64,000 nt of DNA. It comes from Hypoxylon rubiginosum. Taxonomy: Eukaryota > Ascomycota > Sordariomycetes > Xylariales > Hypoxylaceae. Shown piece by piece: positions 12,517 to 23,218 of this stretch (position 1 is its first letter; each line of letters begins with the position of its first letter). The translations under genes were made by a program, and so were the position numbers. A model generated the notes under the pieces. It saw only the letters and a program-made list of their open reading frames with translations. It did no database searches and was not told the DNA's origin. The stretch lies in NCBI GenBank assembly GCA_902806565.1, contig CADCXA010000055.1, positions 1,178,001 through 1,242,000 on the forward strand, in the 5' to 3' direction.

Positions 12517-13056
12517 TTACGCGTTCAACGTTTCAAGAGACGCAAGTCTGACTGTCTCTTCACCTTGTTCCCCCCCCGCGCGCTCGTGGCCTAGGGGGCC
12601 TGGGGTCGAATCGTTTCGTTTCTTATCATCTCTGATCTCCGGGTGACGTCTTGGCAGTAAGGGATAAGGGATCCCCACGAACGAGAGGGATTCCCGAACC
12701 AGCTTCTCGTCGGCCTCAATTGAGCCATCGGGAGTGGTCCGTCTGTCCATCGACCCACTCGAAAACAGACAAGTAAACCAGTCACCCCATTCTTCGTGAT
12801 ATGAAGCATGGAGCGAGATCGACAGAAGATGTCGATACTCGAGACAGATGGACCCTAACTTACTGGGGAAGTGGGTGGACATGGTATACGACAGCTTCCA
12901 AGCATCGGTGCCACACCATGAATCGATGTAAAACCCAGCTAGGGACGGTCTAGGCCCCACTAGTGTCGACAGTTTCGTCTCGAGATGTTTGTATAACCAG
13001 ACGAATGTCCTCTGGCGACCCGTAGCGTTGGTGCTCTCTATCTCGCGGGGACACAT
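12517..13056 (-). CDS. Hypothetical ORF, possibly a gene remnant or terminal exon
   Basis: The frame opens at an ATG at 13056 and runs 179 codons to a stop at 12517. I do not recognise the product. It has a fairly ordinary amino-acid composition (for example FVWLYKHLETKLSTLVGP, ICLEYRHLLSISLHASYHEE) and a charged C-terminal tail (DDKKRND, GGEQGEE). Such balanced composition over 540 bp is mildly suggestive of coding. No upstream exon could be joined convincingly, and the frame is closed by a TAA about 30 bases upstream of the ATG. It may be a remnant, the last exon of an unrecognised gene, or chance. Confidence 0.3.
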   Translation of the reverse strand: MCPREIESTNATGRQRTFVWLYKHLETKLSTLVGPRPSLAGFYIDSWCGTDAWKLSYTMSTHFPSKLGSICLEYRHLLSISLHASYHEEWGDWFTCLFSSGSMDRRTTPDGSIEADEKLVRESLSFVGIPYPLLPRRHPEIRDDKKRNDSTPGPLGHERAGGEQGEETVRLASLETLNA

Positions 13057-14146
13057 GACAGCCACCCAAGTCGACGGTTATAGCATAGACAGGATTTAGG
13101 GACTGCACCAAGCGTATCGTGGCGTTCTCTGTAGTCCCTTTCCGACGATTTCATTCGCCTGCGAGGAGCTCTTATCAGATAACCACCGGCTGATCGACTG
13201 GTAACGAGCATACCCCCCCGCGATGTCATCAGTGCAGCGGTGCTTATAGCGAAACGGAAACGGCTCTTGGTTTATCTGCGAAACTATCTTGGGTCAACCA
13301 TATAAGCATTCCAGCCAAGACTGTTCCTTTGTTCATCATATCTTGTTTCATTCTTCATTACTTCGTTCTTATTACCCCCTTCTTATCCCTTTTTCCCCAA
13401 CCTATCGTTACTGTGAAGTTGTTCGTCACCGAAAACGATTCCCCTCACATTTCTCAATTTCGTTACCTAGAGCTTGGGAGCAAGAAAACGACTAGTCAAG
13501 CTTTTTTCAAACCCTTAATATTTTTTCGGGGTCCAGAAGCGTCCAAAGAGGGACCCTGGGAGTCCCAAGCAGCCGGTAAAAATTACACAATTATTAATTA
13601 CGGTGCAGAGCATTTATTGACCACCAAAAGCAGGTCTCAAAATTTTATTGCTCTACCTCCAAGCTGGCTCACCCACACACAACGTCGAGATGGCGCACGT
13701 GGCTCGAGAATTAGATCTGAATGCCTACTATGGACCTGGCACCGTACTGGACAAAATGAATGTGGTGCCAGGTCTAAAGACTAGCACTGGTAAGTAGAGG
13801 ACAGCCTCTTCTCCTTTAAATATCGGATTACTGCGGTTGTGTGCGTCTTGTTTTTTGTTTTGAATTGAAAGCTCAATCTTCCCACCATTGTCGCATTCCA
13901 TGATTTTCATGAGTGACTTGGTGTAACCTCACTTCGCAACCCGTATAATCGGTTAGAATTCGCAGAGACCGAAGGAGGTGAGAAAGAAAAAAAAAGAGCA
14001 AGACTGAACATTCGATTTGGACATAAAAAGAACTAGGCTAGTTTGTATTGGCTTCGACAGAGCTGATCAACACTCCGCGAGCAGCATTCTTCTTCTTCCT
14101 ACGAGCGAATCTCGTCATCAACCCCTCCGCCGTATCGACGCCAGAT
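13057..14146. other. Intergenic region upstream of the GNAT gene
   Basis: It holds pyrimidine-rich sequence near 13310-13400 and an A-rich stretch near 13985. A 35-codon ORF at 13690-13797 is too short to support by itself. The frame of the GNAT gene is open back to 14042 but lacks an ATG before 14147. Confidence 0.45.
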
Positions 14147-14950
14147 ATGGAGCCGGCACCGTCAAATAAGCTCCTACCGCCGTCGCCGTCGCCGCTCGTG
14201 ACAATTGATCCACCGAGCAACCCGGTTCCAGATGATTTACCTCCGTTATCTGTCGGAGTCGTGGACGGGGAGATCGACAAGGTGGACGCCTTGAACTTGG
14301 TAACGGATTCGATAGCCCAGCAGCGGCAGTCGTCCTCATACCATCTAATTTTCCACCCGTACCTATTGGCCATCTTGTCCGTCGGCCTCGCCATCGCCTA
14401 CCAATACTCGTGGCGTATAAAGCGAGACCTCGGCACGGCGTTTATGCTGCACTCCGGTGTGATCATGATTTACCTGCTTACTATCCGCTATATCACGGGC
14501 TCGTACATCCAAGTGGCGGAGAACATGAAGTGGAGCTGGATGGTCTCCGAAGACGGCGAGGAGGACACGGTCATCGGCGTGCGGTTCGGGAAAGATCTCA
14601 TCGGCGCCCTGATCCTGCGACTCGAGCCGAACCCGAACCTGGCAGGCAAGAAGCGAAACCGCAGCTCGGCACTCCGAGGGGGGAAAGGCGTCATCCGGGC
14701 CTGGACGGTCAAGCTCAAGTACCGACACAAGGGCGTCGGCGCCGACATGCTGCACGAGGCCGTCAAGATCACGAGGGACCGGTGCGGGAAGGACGCCGAG
14801 ATCGGGTTCGCGAAAGAGCACGCGAACAGCACCACGGTGCTGCCCGAGGCCTTCAACGGGGCGTTTCGAAAGGACGAGCAAAGGGCGGCAAAGGCCTTAG
14901 AGAGGGTACTGAGCGAATGGGAAGGCAGTAAGCGGAGACGAAAACTATAA
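14147..14950 (+). CDS. Membrane-associated GNAT-family N-acetyltransferase
   Basis: A single exon encodes 267 aa from the first in-frame ATG. After a Pro/Ser-rich N-terminus there are two hydrophobic segments, roughly residues 68-90 (around FHPYLLAILSVGLAIAYQY) and 98-118 (FMLHSGVIMIYLLTIRYI). Next comes a domain in which a beta strand (IRAWTVKLKYRH) leads into RHKGVG at about residues 192-197. This fits the R/QxxGxG/A acetyl-CoA pyrophosphate-binding loop of GNAT enzymes. The C-terminus is basic (SKRRRKL). The substrate is unknown; the architecture suggests an enzyme anchored to an intracellular membrane with its catalytic domain in the cytosol. A minus-strand ORF covers part of the same DNA but has no recognisable domain. 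Confidence 0.75.
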   Translation: MEPAPSNKLLPPSPSPLVTIDPPSNPVPDDLPPLSVGVVDGEIDKVDALNLVTDSIAQQRQSSSYHLIFHPYLLAILSVGLAIAYQYSWRIKRDLGTAFMLHSGVIMIYLLTIRYITGSYIQVAENMKWSWMVSEDGEEDTVIGVRFGKDLIGALILRLEPNPNLAGKKRNRSSALRGGKGVIRAWTVKLKYRHKGVGADMLHEAVKITRDRCGKDAEIGFAKEHANSTTVLPEAFNGAFRKDEQRAAKALERVLSEWEGSKRRRKL

Positions 14951-15339
14951 TAGAGAGGTTTATAGAGGTCTTATAAAGGTCTACGGCACAGGTTCAGTTT
15001 GGCGTTTGGCGGCTCTTTTTGCTTATAATGTTTTGGTCAATACCCCCGTTCGTTTTAGAATATCCAGCCCGGAGAGGGCAATATTACTCTATTTTCTCCA
15101 TGACCTAACAGCTTTCGAGGCAGGTGCCAAGATATGTGATGTGCTAAGGTACAGTGATGGGGTATCGTGAACTCTACAAACACTGGCCTCCAAACCACAT
15201 ACTTCATTCTTCATAATAGCCACTCGTACGCAGAACTTTTTTTATTTTTGCAAATTCGACGATATTCATCCCAGAGATATTCAAATCTTTGCTTTGAGAT
15301 TTTGAACGAATACATTGCACATACTTATTGTTTCACAGC
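14951..15339. other. Short intergenic region between convergent genes
   Basis: This is the 3' side of both the GNAT gene and the histone H4 variant gene. It is A/T-rich, with a poly-T stretch near 15238. No gene is seen. Confidence 0.55.
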
Positions 15340-16203
15340 TTATGCTCTCGTTCCGTGGGTAACATCGTCGAAGCCGTAAATGGGGCGACCCATTCGCTTC
15401 AAGGCGTGTAGAACCTGTAATAACGGGTAGACAATTGTCAGCAAGTACTCTCTGGCAGGTAAAAAAAATACAGCGCGCGACTTACATCATTGATGGTGAC
15501 GGTCTTTCGCTGGCGATACTCGGTGTAAACCACGCAGTCCTTAATAATCTGTTACCAGAATAAGCGTCAGTAAAGCGAAAACAATCTGGGTATGGTATAG
15601 AGACAATGCAGGTTACTCCGTACCTCTTCTAGGCGCGCCTTCACAGCTGCGCGAGCCTCGTCGTAGATCTGGGCGGAAATTCGCTTGACGCCGCCTCGTC
15701 GCGCCAGGCGTCTAATAAATAAACAATTAGGTCTATTTCATTCAGATTTGGTGGGTAGTACAGAGATGAGATGCAGTAGGGAGAGGCTGTTATGAGTGTT
15801 ATTAGTTAAGGTGGACATGTACTAGAACATACCTAATGGCTGGCTTTGCTGTGAGTTTAAAGTTGAGAGGTTAGTTTCTACCGTAACTAAGACATTATAC
15901 TATTGAAGATAACCAACTTACTAACACCTAGAATATTGTCTCGTAGAATCTTACTAGGTACCTAATTGTTAACACAAATGCCATTGTGTTTCTGCAAGCG
16001 TAGACCGGATACATACCGGTGGCGCTTGATTGCCTGCACAAAGAGCACGGTACAAGTTAGCGAGCACGTTCTTCACGGGAAACGTTTCTGAGTCGGTTTA
16101 ACGACAAAACAAAAGAAAAAAAAGAAAAAAATTAACTTACTTTCCCACCAAGACCTCTACTTCCAGGGCCACGCGCAACGCTCTTCCCTTTTCCTGATGG
16201 CAT
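15340..16203 (-). CDS. hH4v: Divergent histone H4 variant, seven exons
   Basis: Minus-strand exons are 16203-16141, 16033-16017, 15953-15922, 15848-15833, 15711-15624, 15548-15486 and 15414-15340, giving 117 aa. All six introns have GT..AG ends and all phases close. The core is unmistakably H4: [32 protein letters not shown] and [13 protein letters not shown] line up with canonical H4. It differs from canonical H4, which is about 102 aa and nearly invariant. The N-tail is longer (starting [20 protein letters not shown]), the basic patch reads [14 protein letters not shown], the equivalent of H4 Lys77 is Gln, a Cys lies in helix 3 (KDCVVYTE), and the C-terminus extends past YGF as DDVTHGTRA. 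Neurospora has an H4 variant called hH4v and this looks like its counterpart. A role in a specialised nucleosome is inference. Exons of 16 and 17 nt explain why ORF scanning misses it. Confidence 0.9.
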
Positions 16204-16443
16204 CTTGAGAAATAAAGTTTCGATGGTCTAATGTATCGACGCAGAAATGGGTGAGGAACGGGCAGCGTGAATGCGATGCAGCGTGTTGCAAACGGCAAGG
16301 TAACACTAGCTTACAGGAGGTGGAGTGAGATGTGGAGGAGGTGGGATTGAGACGGTTAAAGCTGGTAGGCTGGGGAAGGAAACAAGTATAATGATAAGAC
16401 GGTATATATCTATGGTATCAATATCGATAAGATAAACCTGTAG

Positions 16444-16522
16444 TATAATAGGAGGCAAAAAGTTTGAATCTAAAATAAGTACAGGTGGGTCCAGGTGGGT
16501 CTGTATTAAATAAATATATTTA
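16444..16522 (+). repeat. Left terminal inverted repeat
   Basis: 79 bp, reading TATAATAGGAGGC at its outer edge and containing two GGTGGGT units. It pairs with 17688-17766. Confidence 0.85.
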
Positions 16523-17687
16523 TTAAATATATATTTATATTAAATAAATAAATAATAAATATTTAATAATTTAATATTTTATATATTAATTATTTATTAA
16601 TAAAATTATTTATATTTTTTTTAATATTAAATTATAAAGTTTTTTTAAAATAATTTTATTTATAATATATTATATTTTTTAAGTTATTTTAATTAATTTT
16701 TTAAAAGTTTTTTTTATATTAAAAATATATTTAAATTTTAAATATAAATAATAAATTTTTTTTTTATAATTATTTATAAATTTTTAATAAAATTTAAATT
16801 TAATAAATAAAATAATTAAATTATAATATAAATATTTAATTTATAAAATAAAATAATAATAATTTAAATTATATAAACTTTTATATTATTATATATAAAT
16901 ATATTATTTAAATTAATAAATTTAAATAAAAAAACGTTATATAAAATATAAATAATTTAATTTAATATATTTTTATATTATATTTTAAAATTATTATTAA
17001 AAAATATTAAACTTATTTATTAATTATATTTAAATTTAATTTAAAATATTTTTTTAATTTTTATATTTATATAAATTTTATAAATATTATTTTTAATTAA
17101 TTATATAAATAATAAATTAAAAATTTAAATAAATTATATATTAATATTTTATTTTATAATATATTTATTTATTTAATAAATATAATATTAATTATTAATT
17201 ATTTAATTTTTATAATATATTATTTAATTTAAACGTTTATTAATATATTTTTATATAATTTTAAATCTTTTTTTTTAAAGTTATTTATATTTATTAAATT
17301 TATAAAATAAATATTATAAAAATTAATTTTTAATTTTATTATTAATAACGTTAAAAAAAATCTTAATAATTAATATAAAAATTTTTATATATAATAAAAT
17401 TATATATATAATTTTAATTAATATTAATTAATAAATATAATTATTTTAATTATTATTTTAACGTGTTATTTATATATTATTTTTTATATAATAAAGTTAT
17501 TTTTATTATATTAAATAATATTTTTAAATATATTTAATAAATTTTAATAAAATTATATTTAAAACTTTTTAATTTATAAATATAGTTTTTTAATTAAAAT
17601 AATAATTTATATTATAATAATATTTTTTATTTAAATAATTATATTGTTTATATTATTTATTAAAAAGGATATATAACTTTTAAAAAT

Positions 17688-17766
17688 TAAATATATTTAT
17701 TTAATACGGACCCACTTAAACCCACCTTTACTTATCTTAAATTCAAACTTTTTACCTTCCACTATA
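17688..17766 (-). repeat. Right terminal inverted repeat
   Basis: The reverse complement of this segment starts TATAGTGGAAGGT and follows the left repeat with eleven substitutions and no gaps. The differences are almost all C/T or G/A. Confidence 0.85.
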
Positions 17767-18390
17767 GCTAGAAGAGCTATAGAAAAGGTATAATAGATAC
17801 ATAGACCGGTAAGTGATATTACAATAATCAATCTCCGTATTACTATCGGGGGATAGTTACGTCGATTCGTAGAAACTACATATGTAGCAATTACTATTAC
17901 ACGTTATCTAGTAGTTAAGCTTGTTTAGCCTAGAGTTTCTACTACGTGTGAAACTTAACTGTCAGGTAGAGAGATAATGAAAGCGCTTCGCCCATCTTAT
18001 ACCTTTGCGCTCAGACTCAATGACAACGATTGTATTATATAGTCTTAGCAATGCAACTTTATAAAGACAGTACTTTGAATGGTGGAATCCCGATTATGAG
18101 TTTGCCAATCCGAATCTCAACGAGCGATCATGGACCTCTATAGAATTCTCTAGGATGCCATGTACCTAATTAGTCCGGTTCCCATATCCAGATCGCATGC
18201 TAACTGGAAGAAAAAAAACGAGATGCCGTGACGCAGCCGAGTATTTATCAAGGCGACGCGCTCCGACTAGCCCGACTTTGCTCCAAGCTCGATGCTAGCC
18301 AAAGCGATACCACTTGCGCCCCCCCTCCATATCAGCTGTTATTAGTGCCCGGCACCTCTATGCTATGCTGTATTCCAAGTCTCGGAGCGA
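17767..18390. other. Intergenic region between the A+T element and SVF1
   Basis: Base composition returns to normal immediately outside the right repeat. No gene or repeat of note is visible. It includes the 3' flank of the minus-strand SVF1 gene. Confidence 0.5.
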
Positions 18391-19732
18391 TCATTCGATT
18401 GCAGATATGAACGTCGCTTCGGAGAATAGCACTCCTCTTTCGACAATTTCCTCGTCCCCAATCTTCATCTTGAGGTCGATGCCGTCCTTGGGCGCGAACT
18501 ATGCGGATAGTTAGTCAGTTATATGTTCCTCTTTGAGAGGTGAGCTCATTTCGGCCTACCTGGTAAATATACGGCTTAGTTCCGGCAGCGCCGGCAACAA
18601 TCTTCTTCACAAAACCGGGAACCTCGGCCATGACGTCAATCCTGTCCAACCTATCCCCCAAGGAGCCTTCGTAGCTTGCTTCGGCAGGTTTCCCGTCTTT
18701 CGTGGTGCCGGACCACGCGAACCTAACCTCGGTAGGCTCAGGCCAGTCGTTCTCTGTGTCCTGCTTCGTCTTGAGGTGTTTCGCACTCGTAATAGCGCCG
18801 GCAGTGATGATCTCGCCTTCTTTCGCAAGCCCGCCGACGCCTACGACGGTAGCTCCGTATGACGGCGGCGTGGTAAACTCCATCATGACCGCCGAATAGG
18901 TCGGTCCCTGGAAATTGACAAAGTTCCATCGAGCCGCAGCATGATGGGGCTTCATTCCCTGTAGGGCATGTACAAAAAAGCCTTTTCCCTTGAAGTCCAG
19001 GGGGCCGTCTTTGGTCATGATGGTTCCTTCGGTCGTGCATCTCGGCCAGAATGCGTGGCGCATGCTGCCCCACGGGTGCTTAAGATCTGTGCCGAACAAT
19101 GTCTTTCCGTCCTTTCCGGCCATGAAGCCCGGCGCTGTCTTCGTTAACTTGAGATTGACGATGCACTGGGGGTCATTCATCGACTTGATCGTGTATGAGT
19201 TCCCATCCTCGGCTAGCTCGACAGCACAGTCGGTGGCGTAGAAGTTGGTCTTATCTTTGCTGAATTCGTGGTGGTGCAGGGGGGTGGTGCTCCAAAGATG
19301 GGGCTTCGAGTTGTCGGGGTACATGGTCTTGCAGTTGAACTGGCAGGTCGTGCGAATACCGCTTCAGAGAGTTAGCTGGTTCGTGATGCAAGATGCAAGG
19401 GGGTGGCCAAAGTCTCGTACGCCACGTTGCTATAGATGACCTGAGTAAAGTTGACGTAGCCATTGTCCGACATGAAATAGAAGACCTGGCTCTCGACACA
19501 GGTCGAGGTCATAGCATCCCATTTCAGATCGTTCCTCGTCAATTCTGTATACGGGGTGGTTTTGGCATCTTCGGCGACGGATCTTATGGCCGAAGGGCCG
19601 TAGATGGGCTCTTCGGTGCCAGCGACATCAGCCAAACTAGTAAGGAAATGTGTTAGCCAATTGTTCTACCTAGGTATGTAAAGCGATCAGAGGGGATGAC
19701 GGTACTAACGTTTTCTTTGCCCAGTTCAACAT
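18391..19732 (-). CDS. SVF1: Svf1 family survival factor, four exons
   Basis: Exons on the minus strand are 19732-19710, 19636-19421, 19361-18560 and 18498-18391, giving 382 aa. The start is MLNWAKKT. Across the junctions the reading is continuous: VIYSNVA joins [12 protein letters not shown], and GTKPYIYQ joins [14 protein letters not shown]. These are conserved Svf1 segments, as are [20 protein letters not shown] and [13 protein letters not shown]. Svf1 proteins are lipocalin-like two-domain proteins. In yeast, Svf1 is needed for survival under oxidative and cold stress and affects ceramide handling between ER and Golgi. The length matches filamentous-fungal orthologues, which are shorter than the 481-aa yeast protein. 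It is transcribed divergently from MRPL19 across about 600 bp. The frame remains open about 14 codons past the last donor to a stop at 18515 if that intron is retained. Confidence 0.92.
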
Positions 19733-20334
19733 GATGTTAAGGGGTGAGGGCAGCGAGTGTAGTATTAAATATAGGAGGGATAAATAGATAAGACAAGGCA
19801 AGATGTGATGCAAGATAGGAGTTACCAGAGAAAAAGAACAGAGCGGTGATAGTTTAAAAAAATAGGTCTTGGTCTTGGTCTTGGATGCCTTAGGTCTTTA
19901 GCGCGAGGAAAGAAGCTCAAGCTTTCGAGGGTTTTGGCGGGGTCTTCGAATCACAGGTCAAGACACAGAAGTACCCAAGTAAGCGGGCAGCCCGGACCGG
20001 ATCGATTAGAGTGACAGTGATGGGGTACTGGCGGCACTGGCAGCACTGGATAGGTGACTTCATTATCCTATGTGTTAGGTCTTTATCGATAAGGAAATAG
20101 ACAGGGGTCCTGTAAGGTAGGATTGAAGATTAGAAGATATCGATTAGATGATACCTAATTGCGACTAGTGCAATTTTCTCTCTCTGGCTTTCCACCGAGA
20201 TTGTGGGAGAGTGTGATTGTGGTCAATTTTGATCATCGGAAGCTTCAACTTCAACTACTAGACGACCAATCCAGCTCTTACAACTCCCTCCCTACTCTTC
20301 CTACCCTTCTCAACCGACGACAAACCGCTACAAC
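19733..20334. promoter_or_regulatory. Bidirectional promoter region SVF1/MRPL19
   Basis: About 600 bp separates two divergent start codons. It contains a GGTCTTGGTCTTGGTCTTGG direct repeat near 19865-19885 (in the SVF1 leader) and an A-tract at 19856-19861. No classical TATA box is obvious. The call rests on the arrangement. Confidence 0.5.
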
Positions 20335-20870
20335 ATGTCCAAGGCACGCGGCGCTGCCATTGGCGCCGACCAGATTGTGAAGCTCATCGTGGGAGCTGGC
20401 AAAGCATCCCCCAGTCCGCCGGTTGGTCCTGCGCTCGGAAGCAAAGGTGTCAAGTCTATGGATTTTTGCAAGGTAAAGACCAATAAAGATGCCGGAATGA
20501 GCGGCGCGTGGCAATTAACTGTTTATTTATATAGGAATTCAACGCTCGGACGGCGCATATCGTTCCCGGAACTCCCATGCCCACTCGAGTTACAGTACGA
20601 GCAGACAGGTCATTCCATTTCGACGTTCGAACACCGCAAACCTCCTGGCTCCTCCGGAACGCTGCGGACTTGCCGGTCAATAAGAAGGGGAAGAAGAAGG
20701 CTGCTACCCAACCCGGCCACGAGATAGTAGGCACGGTCACTCTAAAACATATATACGAAATCGCGAAGATCAAACAATCCGAACTACGACTCTCCGGTCT
20801 CTCCTTGGAAGGCCTCTGCAAGTCTGTCATCTTCCAAGCCAAGTCGATGGGAATCGCTGTAATCGCGTAG
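20335..20870 (+). CDS. MRPL19: Mitochondrial large-subunit ribosomal protein uL11m
   Basis: Exons 20335-20472 and 20535-20870 are joined across a 62-bp intron (GTAAAG..TAG), giving 157 aa; yeast Mrpl19 is about the same length. Exon 1 encodes [20 protein letters not shown] followed by [13 protein letters not shown], the L11 N-terminal domain with its PPVGPALG signature. Exon 2 continues [21 protein letters not shown] and ends [14 protein letters not shown], close to the L11 C-terminal motif. It is part of the mitochondrial ribosome stalk base, binding the GTPase-associated rRNA. The absence of a long presequence is normal for fungal uL11m. An uninterrupted reading across the intron is possible to 20727 but loses all similarity. 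Confidence 0.93.
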
Positions 20871-23218
20871 ACCGGCGGACGAAGCGGATGCGACGGCCAA
20901 TTGCAATTCATCTGGGCATTGGAGCGAACGGCACGAGGTTGATGGTCTTATGGGCTATTTCAGAACTTCTGCTGAGGCGTGTACAAGCCATGTATCACCA
21001 AACCAAAAAAAAACCAAGACTGTACGATATTTGGACTAGGCGCAAAACCTCTCAAACCATTACCTATTGAGGCTCTTGCAGCGGAAGGGCTCGGAACTGC
21101 TTGGCTGAACTACCTGGAGATGATCGAAAGTCTTGGGGTGCTTTTCACGTGGCCTCCGCTTGGTGGATACCCGCATGCAATGCCTCTTCCTCAGCTCTTC
21201 GTCATGAAGAGGTTCTTTTACAATACCCAATCTAAATCTAAACCGAACTCAGTGTCGATGGTTCATACAACATATAAAACAGCTGGTATTACTCGCCACT
21301 TAAGAGAATATCTGGTTGGAGTAAGCTTCCTACATTTATGAATGTGGTATTTGTGCTTCGAGAGACATCGCTGTTTCACATACAGAGTTGTGAAGCGGCC
21401 TCGGTTTGCCTTATTAGGCGCATAAGCAGGCAAAGTGACATCAAGAAAGAGGAAATAGTTAAAAATCGCGATGCAGGTTATCTACCAATCGTAGGACTTT
21501 TTTACCTTGTACAACCACGGCACAACTTTTGTGGTCGACCTCGGCGTCCAGATACTTTCTAGAATGAGTTAAATAGAAATTCATGTGCATAGCACAAGTG
21601 TGATGGCATCACCAACTTTGAGCAACGTTGCTAATGGTGACTTTCGTATTCGAGTCGTCACAAGCCTTCAGCTAGCCTTGAACTCCGGAGCTGCAAGTCA
21701 TTGATATAATTTATTATAAGGCTCGGTAAGACGGCGTATAATTCGGCTTCGATGGGGACTTGCTTGGGTATTAAAATATTTTTATAAAAAAATGTGTTGA
21801 TACCCGGCGAATTGCATTTTGTGACAGAAAGTTCCGATGTGGACTTTCTGACCGATTCACGGAATTCCAAGTCGTGTAGTCCGTTAGGTTGTTGTTCAGG
21901 TTGGTAGACAGCTGTCCCGAGCGGATTCGTTTTCCGCGTAAAGGTTCGGTATACAATGTCATAATAAGAGTATCTTATTGGACAGGGTCTAGAGCTCCCT
22001 GGCTGCCTGGTAGCCCTGGGCATGGTCGATGCCGCGTAAACCCATTGGCGGGAGCTTGAGAAAGAAGAAATCTTGGCCTTTAATACTATGTACCTTTAAT
22101 AAACCTATGCATAGCAGATCACAGAACCCGCAGATGGGGTTGCTGCAGGCTAATCAATTTTTGAGAGATGATTTATGTACCTAGGGTATTTCTAGGGTAT
22201 CTGTAGGGGTATCTGTGGTAATCTGTGGTATCTCGTTATCTCCACGAGTTGGGAAATACCAATACCATTGCTTTCTTCGGTCAGCCGGCTAAGGGTTCCT
22301 AATATGGGATGATGGGATGATAGGTAGGGGATGCTGGGGGATGACGGGATCAAAGTTGGTTTCGAAGCCTTTTCTTCTTTCAACCCTTCGTCCTTCGTTC
22401 TTTGTCATCACTGAATCTTGGGTCCCCACCAGAAAAGGAAAAAAAAGGGTGACCCACACATTTCTACTCCTTTGGAAACCCTTTCCATCTGTGACTCTCG
22501 CCGGGTAAAGGCCGAGGGAGGCCAAAGAAAAAACATGGGAATGTACTGTACCTCGATGTCTTCCATGTCACAAATGTCACAAATGTCCTATTCACCAAGC
22601 AGCCGGGATTGGCAATACGCCGTCATGCCGTCCACCTTTTAAAAATCAGAATCTTCAGCCCGACAGCCCTGAATCCCTGGTCCATCCTGATCCATCCTGG
22701 TCCATCCTGGTCCATCCTAGTTCTATCTGACCCATCTTGGTCTAATGCGGGTCACCAACAACTTTCCTTGTACAGTACATACATGTGTATGTATGTAGGT
22801 ATGTGTTATATGCACGTCTTGCTCGTTCTTGCCCGTTACTATAGTACTGAGTCCCGTCCTCATCCGCATTTGATGCATTTGATAATACACATGTGCACTT
22901 AATACATATACCTACACTAGGTACATAGAAATAAATACTCAGGTCCCAACCTTGAACCTAGCAAGCAAGAAAAAAAAAAGCGCCCCATTGTGGGCGGCGG
23001 GTAGCGGAGAAGAAGCTACTCAGACAAGCCCCACCAAAGACAAGATCTTTACATTTAACAAGTCATATATCTAATCCATCGTCATCATTCCTTTCCCTGG
23101 GGGCCATCGTTGGCCCATGTTCTGAGGCTTCTCAACCCATTTTGACTGCCTAAACCCTGAACTTCCAAAGCCCCGAGCATTTTCTATTTCTATCTTTTCT
23201 TAACTATTGGGTATTGCC
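20871..23218. other. Long intergenic region
   Basis: This is the 3' flank of MRPL19 and the upstream region of the kinase gene. It has direct repeats of GGTATCTGT type near 22194-22235, the TCCATCCTGG array at 22679, and TACATAC/ATGTATGTA runs near 22770-22810. The ORFs at 20979 and 21658 have no recognisable features. No supported gene. Confidence 0.5.
22679..22740. repeat. 10-bp tandem repeat, TCCATCCTGG type
   Basis: Four near-perfect copies of TCCATCCTGG are followed by two decayed copies (CTATCTGA, CCCATCTTGG). It lies about 480 bp upstream of the HAL4-like kinase start. Confidence 0.75.

Larger units (their letters stand above)
16444..17766. mobile_element. Inverted-repeat element with RIP-saturated, almost pure A+T interior
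   Basis: The 79-bp ends, 16444-16522 and the reverse complement of 17688-17766, match at 68 of 79 positions; ten of the eleven differences are transitions. They share AAAAAGTTTGAAT, ATAAGTA, AGGTGGGT and GTATTAAATAAATATATTTA. Between them, about 1165 bp carry only around 20 G or C bases per kilobase, with almost no CpA or TpG. Terminal inverted repeats of this size suggest a DNA transposon or large MITE. The C:G to T:A bias and loss of CpA fit extreme repeat-induced point mutation. No coding capacity remains, so the family cannot be named. Both ends read TATA, consistent with but not proving a TA target duplication. It starts 241 bp upstream of the H4 variant start codon. Confidence 0.8.

Noticed and set aside
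13690..13797. 35-codon ORF starting MAHVAREL with a possible GTAAGT donor near its end
   Set aside because: A downstream exon joined at 13960 gives only a Lys/Glu-rich tail; no motif and no support beyond a single donor-like sequence.
14038..14394. Minus-strand ORF opposite the GNAT gene
   Set aside because: The plus-strand frame has membrane helices and the acetyl-CoA loop; the minus ORF has none and stops before the catalytic part.
20979..21341. 120-codon plus-strand ORF after MRPL19
   Set aside because: No motif, random composition, no splice partner; probably 3' flank of MRPL19.
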